Origin: Adenophora triphylla var. japonica
Taxonomy: Eukaryota; Streptophyta; Magnoliopsida; Asterales; Campanulaceae
Length of the DNA: 64,000 nucleotides
Assembly (NCBI GenBank): GCA_022495995.1
Contig: JAFEMH010002493.1
Coordinates: forward strand, 248,001 to 312,000
Direction of reading: 5' to 3'
The first letter of the stretch is position 1; every line of letters begins with the position of its first letter. The translations under genes and the position numbers were made by a program. Of the stretch, positions 56,395 through 64,000 are shown piece by piece. Below the pieces are notes generated by a model. That model was not told where the DNA came from, ran no database searches, and saw nothing but the letters and a program-made list of their open reading frames with translations.

Positions 56395-56980
56395 TGATGT
56401 CAAGTAAACGCAGCGGAACAAAACGAACAGAAAAGATTGAATAATTCCTCGTCAAAGGATCTTAAACAACCAAAATAACGAACAATTCAAAGGGAACGTT
56501 CGACCTCTTCGAATCCACGAATAGGGTTTAACAAGCCAAATTGACTTCAAGGAATAACCTCAATTTTGCAAAGCAAAGTAATTCAATAATAAGAGTTCTA
56601 CCCTAAACATAATGAAAACAAGTATTTATATGACCTAGGAAAGCAGGAAAACCTAATTAAAACGGAATTAAAAAAATACCCAAAATAACCCTACTTAAAA
56701 GTTTTGTAAACTGAAACAGAATAAAATTCTCGGTCATAAACCCGTCTCGAGCGCGGCCGCCCTCCTCACGAGCGCGGTCGCGCAACTACCCCGTGGCTTC
56801 TGCTCTGATTTTGTCAATCCAGCGTGGTCGCCCTTCCCTCGAGCGCGGTCGCGCACTTAGGCCGAGACAACGCCTTCGTCAATCCTTCCTCGAGCGCGGT
56901 CGCCCTTCTCTGCTGCGCGGCCGCGCACATCGCCAGAATTTCGTGCTTGATCAGTTGGAATTGGAACTTGTGCTACATCA
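56395..56980 (-). repeat. 3' LTR of gypsy element
   Basis: Plus-strand ends TGATGTCAAG and GCTACATCA. Carries AGCGCGGTCGCGC-type dyads at about 56748-56935 and, on the minus strand, TATAAATA at 56630-56623. Confidence 0.95.
56748..56935. promoter_or_regulatory. AGCGCGGTCGCGC dyad cluster in gypsy LTR
   Basis: Six motifs: GAGCGCGGCCGCCCTCC, GAGCGCGGTCGCGCAAC, GTGGTCGCCC, GAGCGCGGTCGCGCAC, GAGCGCGGTCGCCC and GCGCGGCCGCGCAC. They alternate between a full dyad and a GCGGYCGCCCT form. They lie 120-300 bp upstream of the TATA box on the minus strand. The same set is in the other LTR. Confidence 0.65.
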
Positions 56981-58731
56981 TTTTCCCCCACTTTAAAAGG
57001 ATTCGTCCCCGAATCCGCATCGCTATATAAAGGATCATCCGGGTAAAAATCAACCAAATCCGAGACATTGAAAGTAGGCGAAATGTTCCAACCAACCGGC
57101 AAATCCACCACATACGCGTTGTCATTTATCTTCTTCAACACTTTGCACGGACCAATCTTCTTCGGATGAAGCTTGCTATATGTTCCTTGAGGGAAACGTT
57201 CCTTTCGTAAGTGAACCATAACCATATCCCCCACAGAAAACACCTTTTGACGCCGTTTCCGATCCGCAGCTTCCTTGTACTTTGTGTTGGACTCTTCAAT
57301 GTTCCTCTTCACCTCCGCTTGCACAGAATCAACCATCTCAGCCAAATTTTTCGCAGCAACACTATACCCCGGTAAGCTAGGCAACGGAACCAAATCCAAA
57401 GTATGAGTAGGAGCCCTCTGATAGACTATTTCGAATGGAGACATCTTTGTAGTTCGATTGGTCATGTTGTTGAAGGCAAATTCAGCAGTAGCCAACACTA
57501 AATCCCACTTCTTGGGATGATCACTACACAAACAACGGACCATGCTACCCAAAGTTCGATTCACCACCTCTGTTTGGCCATCAGTCTGCGGATGAAAAGA
57601 ACTGCTAAATTGCAAACCTGTACCAAAAATCTTCCAAAGAGTACGCCAAAAGTGACTGAGGAACTTCGTGTCACGATCAGAGGTAATAGTCTTTGGAACC
57701 CCATGCAAACGAACAATTTCCTTGAAAAACAACCCCGCAATATGTGCAGCATCAGCAGTCTTCCTACAAGGAATAAAATGAGCCATCTTCGAAAAACGAT
57801 CAACTACCACAAACACTGAATCATTGGACCTTTGAGTACGAGGTAACCCAAGCACAAAGTCCATAGAAATATCCACCCATGGCTTATCAGGAACCGGCAA
57901 AGGAGTATACAACCCCGTATTTTGTGACTGCCCTTTATTCGTCTGGCACACCATACACTTCTGCACAATCTTGTAGGTATCCCTCCGGATTTGTGGCCAA
58001 AAGTACTTCTTCGTAACTAACTCAACTGTCTTGTCACGCCCATGATGACCATCTCTATGAATCTCATAAATAAGACTCTCACGGACAGAACCCTGCGGAA
58101 TACATAACTTGTCCATGAAGAACAAAAACCCATCTTGCAGCAGAAATAAGCTAGCTTGAACACCATCACGACACTTGGCCCAAGCATCTGCAAAATCAAC
58201 ATCAGTCTCATACAATTCCTTCATACACTCAAACCCGATAACCACATTCTTCATAGTAACTAACAAATGTGCCCGACGACTCAAAGCATCCGCAACCTTA
58301 TTAGTCTTCCCACTCTTGTGTTTGATAACAAAAGTAAACTGCTGCAAATAAGCCACCCAACGAGCATGCATACGTGAAAGAGATTTCTGACCATTCATAT
58401 ACTTCAAAGCCTCATGATCAGTGTGAAGAACAAATTCACGATGCAATAAATATTGCTCCCAATGCTTAATAGACTGAACCACTGCATAAAACTCAAGCTC
58501 ATAAGGTGTCCACTTTCGTTTAGACTCCTCCAACTTTTGACTCATGAAAGCAACCGGTCTCTTCTCTTGAATCAAAACAGACCCTATCCCAATCACAGAA
58601 GCATCCGTCTCAAGCTCGAAAGGCTTAGAAAAATCCGGTAAAGCTAGTAAAGGAGCACTAGTCAATTTCTCCTTAATTAGAGCGAAACTAGCATCCGCCT
58701 CATCACCCCAATGGAAACCACCTTTCTTCAT
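56857..58731 (-). CDS. Gypsy RNase H and integrase (3' part of polyprotein)
   Basis: 624 codons open from 58731; lies one base out of frame with the upstream part, so this is the continuation of the same polyprotein, not a separate gene. RNase [14 protein letters not shown], a Glu in the YELEFYAVV segment, HTDHEAL. Integrase: HHCC finger ([10 protein letters not shown] ... CMVCQTNKG), catalytic Asp in [13 protein letters not shown], Asp in ITSDRDTKF, Glu in [12 protein letters not shown]. Then the [16 protein letters not shown] and [13 protein letters not shown] segments. The last ~41 codons (56980-56857) are encoded inside the 3' LTR across its dyad motifs. Confidence 0.93.
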   Translation of the reverse strand: MKKGGFHWGDEADASFALIKEKLTSAPLLALPDFSKPFELETDASVIGIGSVLIQEKRPVAFMSQKLEESKRKWTPYELEFYAVVQSIKHWEQYLLHREFVLHTDHEALKYMNGQKSLSRMHARWVAYLQQFTFVIKHKSGKTNKVADALSRRAHLLVTMKNVVIGFECMKELYETDVDFADAWAKCRDGVQASLFLLQDGFLFFMDKLCIPQGSVRESLIYEIHRDGHHGRDKTVELVTKKYFWPQIRRDTYKIVQKCMVCQTNKGQSQNTGLYTPLPVPDKPWVDISMDFVLGLPRTQRSNDSVFVVVDRFSKMAHFIPCRKTADAAHIAGLFFKEIVRLHGVPKTITSDRDTKFLSHFWRTLWKIFGTGLQFSSSFHPQTDGQTEVVNRTLGSMVRCLCSDHPKKWDLVLATAEFAFNNMTNRTTKMSPFEIVYQRAPTHTLDLVPLPSLPGYSVAAKNLAEMVDSVQAEVKRNIEESNTKYKEAADRKRRQKVFSVGDMVMVHLRKERFPQGTYSKLHPKKIGPCKVLKKINDNAYVVDLPVGWNISPTFNVSDLVDFYPDDPLYSDADSGTNPFKVGENDVAQVPIPTDQARNSGDVRGRAAEKGDRARGRIDEGVVSA

Positions 58732-61367
58732 ACATTCGATGTCAGAGCCACAATGGAACTAAAGTTGCGAATAAAACGACGATAAAAAGTAGCCAAGCCA
58801 TGAAAGCTACGTACCTCGCTAACAGTAGTGGGAGTAGGCCACTCTCGAATAGCCTTTATCTTGTCTTCATCAACTTGGATACCCTCCGCAGAAACAATGT
58901 ATCCCAAGAATAATAATTTATCAAGCATAAAACAACACTTCTTGAGATTTATAAACAATTCATTCTCCCTCAATGCCTGCAACACTGACTGTAAATGCCC
59001 AACATGTTCCTCCTCCGTCTTGCTAAAAATCAAGATATCATCAAAATAAACAACCAAAAACTTACCATTGAAGGGCTTCAATACTTGATTCATCAAACGC
59101 ATGAAATTACTAGGTGCATTTGATAAACCAAACGGCATCACCAACCATTCATACAATCCCTCTTTGGTCTTGAAGGCGGTTTTCCATTCATCACCCGGGC
59201 GAACACGTACTTGGTGATATCCACTCTTTAGATCAATTTTAGAAAATATCTTAGCACCACGAAGCATGTCTAGCATATCATCAAGACGAGGAATGGGAAA
59301 ACGATACTTAACCGTAATTTTATTAATAGCCCGACTGTCTACACACATACGCCAAGTCCCATCTTTCTTAGGAACCAATAGAGCCGGGACTGCACAAGGG
59401 CTCAAGCTCTCCTGAATATAACCCTTTTTCAGTAAATCCTCCACCTGCTCCTTCAAAATAGCATGTTCAGCCGGACTCATTCTATAATGAGCTAGATTAG
59501 GAAGAGATGCACCCGAAACCAAATCAATGTTATGCTGAATATTACGCAAGGGAGGCAACCCTGCAGGCAGCTCATCAGGCATAACATCACGATACTCATG
59601 TAACAAAGCCTCCAAAGACTTGGGAACCAAACAAACTGAACCGGACACACCCTTTCTGACCACCGCAAAAACACATGTAGCTTCATCAATATCACTCAGA
59701 AATTCATTAGCAGTGCAAAGAGAAACAATAGGCTTCTTCATCTTCTTAACATTAGGATCTCTATCTCGTAAAGGACACAAGTTAAAACGTGCACCATCTT
59801 TCTTAAATTGAAGAATATTATCTCTCCCCTTATGTACCACATCAAGATCAAATTGCCAAGGTCTCCCCAACAATAAATTGCAAGCAGTCATATCAATAAT
59901 GTCACAGAGAATAGTATCCTTATAACGACCGATAGAGAAAGGAACAAGACATTGTTCGTGTACCTTAATTTTGCCGACGGAGTTGATCCACCCAACGGAA
60001 TAGGGCGTAGGATGGGGCAGGACCTCCAATTTTAACTTGTCCACCAAATCACGAGCCACCAAATTCTCACTGCTTCCACTGTCAACAATGATCTGAATAT
60101 CGAAGTCCTTCACCTTCCCTTTGGTGCGAAAAATGCTGTGCCTAGCTGGATCCTCCTCCTCCTTCGGCGTAGTCAACATAAGTCTATTAACTACGAAAGA
60201 CCCATGATCTTCCACACCCTCGTCATCACCATTGGGATCCTCCCAATATTCCGGACCATCTTCCTCCTCTCCGCCATCACCGGTATCGTCACGATCCACC
60301 ATATTAGTACTCTTACGGAGGTGACAACCACTAGAAATATGCCCGGTTTGCCCACACTTAAAACACTTGTTACCAAAAGTTTTGGCGTAAGGGTTAGTGT
60401 TTTGTTGGCCAGTAGAATTATTGGGCTTTCTAGTTTGTGTTGGCTGACTAGCTGCCGGAACATCATTCTTCTCCTCCGACGCCTTAGCACCAATAGCCTG
60501 TGTCTTATCTTGAGCCAAACCCTTGCTTCCGGAATAAGAACCTCCAAAGTTCCTGACAATAGGGCGAGGTCTAGAAAGTTGTTTCTCCACCGTGGTAGCC
60601 CTGTCAATCGCGTCCTCCAAAAATTCATGAGCATGCAACTCCACCACATCTCTGATGTTGGCACGAAGGCCAGTAACGAATCTCGAAGCTTGCTGAACAT
60701 CCGACTCACCCAAATCACAACGAGCTGATAGAGTATGGAATTCATGTGAATATTCCGCCACACTTTTCGCCCCCTGTCTACACTCCAAAAACTTTTGATA
60801 GATAACATGACCATAATTCTTGGGTAGAAAACGCTGACGCAAAGCTAGCCTCATCTGTGGCCATGTCTGAATTGGCTCCCGAAACTCCCTACGCAATTGA
60901 TTACCCAGTTGCTTCCACCACGCAGAAGCACCTCCACGCAATTTATAGGCTACATATGGTACCTTCCTATCCTCCGGAATACTCATCAACGTGAAAAATT
61001 TCTCAACCTCTTCTAACCAGTCCGAAAATTCGATCATATTCAAATCACCCGAAAAAGATGGTAAATCAGCCTTAATTTTCGGTGACTGTTCATGAAAATT
61101 ATTACCTTCTCTTCTCCCATGGTTTCTATCACCACCCGGCGGTTGACCTCGACGACGGCCCTCCCCTCGATCTTCCGGTTCAAAATCAAGATCATCTCTG
61201 TGCCCGCGATTGCCTTCAACCCTCAAACCGCGCAAAGCCTCCAAAAGTTCAGCATGTTGGCGATCTTGGATTGCTGCACGTTCCGTAGCTTGTCGCTCCA
61301 TACGATCAAGGATCGCTATAACCGCGGCTTGGTTGTCTGCGTTGTTGCCACCGTTGTTTCCCGCCAT
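58728..61367 (-). CDS. Gypsy gag, protease and reverse transcriptase
   Basis: Start at 61367 ([13 protein letters not shown]), 35 bp after the LTR. Gag: an acidic and Arg-rich N-terminus, a capsid-type core with [40 protein letters not shown] (about residues 95-250), a zinc knuckle [14 protein letters not shown] (near 335-348). Protease: [12 protein letters not shown] (near 430). [38 protein letters not shown], and a YFDDILIF active site. The frame ends at a stop in the RT-RNase H junction (about 58728), where one base appears to be missing relative to the family pattern. Either this copy is inactive or there is an assembly error. Confidence 0.93.
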   Translation of the reverse strand: MAGNNGGNNADNQAAVIAILDRMERQATERAAIQDRQHAELLEALRGLRVEGNRGHRDDLDFEPEDRGEGRRRGQPPGGDRNHGRREGNNFHEQSPKIKADLPSFSGDLNMIEFSDWLEEVEKFFTLMSIPEDRKVPYVAYKLRGGASAWWKQLGNQLRREFREPIQTWPQMRLALRQRFLPKNYGHVIYQKFLECRQGAKSVAEYSHEFHTLSARCDLGESDVQQASRFVTGLRANIRDVVELHAHEFLEDAIDRATTVEKQLSRPRPIVRNFGGSYSGSKGLAQDKTQAIGAKASEEKNDVPAASQPTQTRKPNNSTGQQNTNPYAKTFGNKCFKCGQTGHISSGCHLRKSTNMVDRDDTGDGGEEEDGPEYWEDPNGDDEGVEDHGSFVVNRLMLTTPKEEEDPARHSIFRTKGKVKDFDIQIIVDSGSSENLVARDLVDKLKLEVLPHPTPYSVGWINSVGKIKVHEQCLVPFSIGRYKDTILCDIIDMTACNLLLGRPWQFDLDVVHKGRDNILQFKKDGARFNLCPLRDRDPNVKKMKKPIVSLCTANEFLSDIDEATCVFAVVRKGVSGSVCLVPKSLEALLHEYRDVMPDELPAGLPPLRNIQHNIDLVSGASLPNLAHYRMSPAEHAILKEQVEDLLKKGYIQESLSPCAVPALLVPKKDGTWRMCVDSRAINKITVKYRFPIPRLDDMLDMLRGAKIFSKIDLKSGYHQVRVRPGDEWKTAFKTKEGLYEWLVMPFGLSNAPSNFMRLMNQVLKPFNGKFLVVYFDDILIFSKTEEEHVGHLQSVLQALRENELFINLKKCCFMLDKLLFLGYIVSAEGIQVDEDKIKAIREWPTPTTVSEVRSFHGLATFYRRFIRNFSSIVALTSNV

Positions 61368-61401
61368 CTCTTCCAAGGATTGACCTTGCTCTGATACCAA
61401 T

Positions 61402-61987
61402 TGATGTCAAGTAAACGCAGCGGAACAAAACGAACAGAAAAGATTGAATAATTCCTCGTCAAAGGATCTTAAACAACCAAAATAACGAACAATTCAAAGG
61501 GAACGTTCGACCTCTTCGAATCCACGAATAGGGTTTAACAAGCCAAATTGACTTCAAGGAATAACCTCAATTTTGCAAAGCAAAGTAATTCAATAATAAG
61601 AGTTCTACCCTAAACATAATGAAAACAAGTATTTATATGACCTAGGAAAGCAGGAAAACCTAATTAAAACGGAATTAAAAAAATACCCAAAATAACCCTA
61701 CTTAAAAGTTTTGTAAACTGAAACAGAATAAAATTCTCGGTCATAAACCCGTCTCGAGCGCGACCGCCCTCCTCACGAGCGCGGTCGCGCAACTACCCCG
61801 TGGCTTCTGCTCTGATTTTGTCAATCCAGCGTGGTCGCCCTTCCCTCGAGCGCGGTCGCGCACTTAGGCCGAGACAACGCCTTCGTCAATCCTTCCTCGA
61901 GCGCGGTCGCCCTTCTCTACTGCGCGGCCGCGCACATCGCCAGAATTTCGTGCTTGATCAGTTGGAATTGGAACTTGTGCTACATCA
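61402..61987 (-). repeat. 5' LTR of gypsy element
   Basis: Near-identical to 56395-56980. The minus-strand primer site follows at 61397-61385. Confidence 0.95.
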
Positions 61988-61992
61988 TATAA

Positions 61993-64000
<2,008 letters not shown>

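Larger units (their letters stand above)
56395..61987 (-). mobile_element. Young Ty3/gypsy retrotransposon (chromovirus-like), nearly intact
   Basis: 586-bp LTRs (56395-56980 and 61402-61987) differ by two substitutions that I can see. TSD TATAA (56390-56394 and 61988-61992). Minus-strand order: primer site TTGGTATCAGAGC after the 5' LTR (right), gag, protease, RT, RNase H, integrase. The polypurine tract AAAGTGGGGGAAAA is at 56994-56981. The coding frame has one visible break. Integrase C-terminal segments ([25 protein letters not shown]) and coding that runs into the 3' LTR resemble CRM/Galadriel chromoviruses; no canonical chromodomain was recognised. Confidence 0.95.

Noticed and set aside
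57517..60814. Additional ORFs on both strands inside the gypsy element
   Set aside because: Shadows of the gag-pol frames.

Overview
This is a stretch of plant nuclear DNA made almost entirely of transposable elements inserted into one another. Stowaway-type MITEs, Ty1/copia and Ty3/gypsy LTR elements with tRNA-iMet primer sites, CACTA and hAT elements and TTTAGGG-type repeats point to a seed plant with a repeat-rich genome, probably a eudicot. I cannot name the species. I see no intact host gene, rRNA or tRNA; the only host-like coding pieces are captured and broken.

Bases 1-39943 appear to be one CACTA element (CACTA-1) whose left end lies outside the window. Its left subterminal repeats (23613-23990) are interrupted by a ~23.6 kb Tat/Ogre-like LTR element (1-23612) that has a shortened gag-like gene, no pol, and an antisense intron-containing plant-mobile-domain (PMD) gene. 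A Ty1/copia element (copia-1, 10053-18237, TSD CCCGC) has split that gene. CACTA-1 also holds a tandem LTR array of a small gag-only element (24110-31454, TSD ATTAG), three Stowaway-like MITEs, two hAT-type elements, a Helitron-like end, a fragment of CACTA transposase and an antisense exon resembling a polyol transporter. CACTA-1 ends at 39943 inside an old minus-strand Athila-like gypsy element.

The Athila-like remnant (39944-40560, 53033-55133) is split by a second copia element (copia-2, 40561-53032, TSD AAAGG). Copia-2 carries a Stowaway MITE in its leader and a 3975-bp CACTA element (CACTA-2, 46558-50532, TSD TTA) in its reverse transcriptase; CACTA-2 is filled with a degenerate telomere-like array. 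Beyond 55134 lies AT-rich DNA with one young, nearly intact minus-strand gypsy element (56395-61987, TSD TATAA).

The most unusual signal is regulatory. Every LTR family here carries CG-rich inverted motifs in pairs or clusters upstream of its TATA box. The motif type is shared across unrelated families: TATGTCGNGCGACATA is in the Tat element, in copia-1 and in the antisense PMD promoter; GCGGYCGCCCT is in the Athila-like LTR and the young gypsy LTR; copia-2 uses GCACGAGTCGTGC-type motifs.
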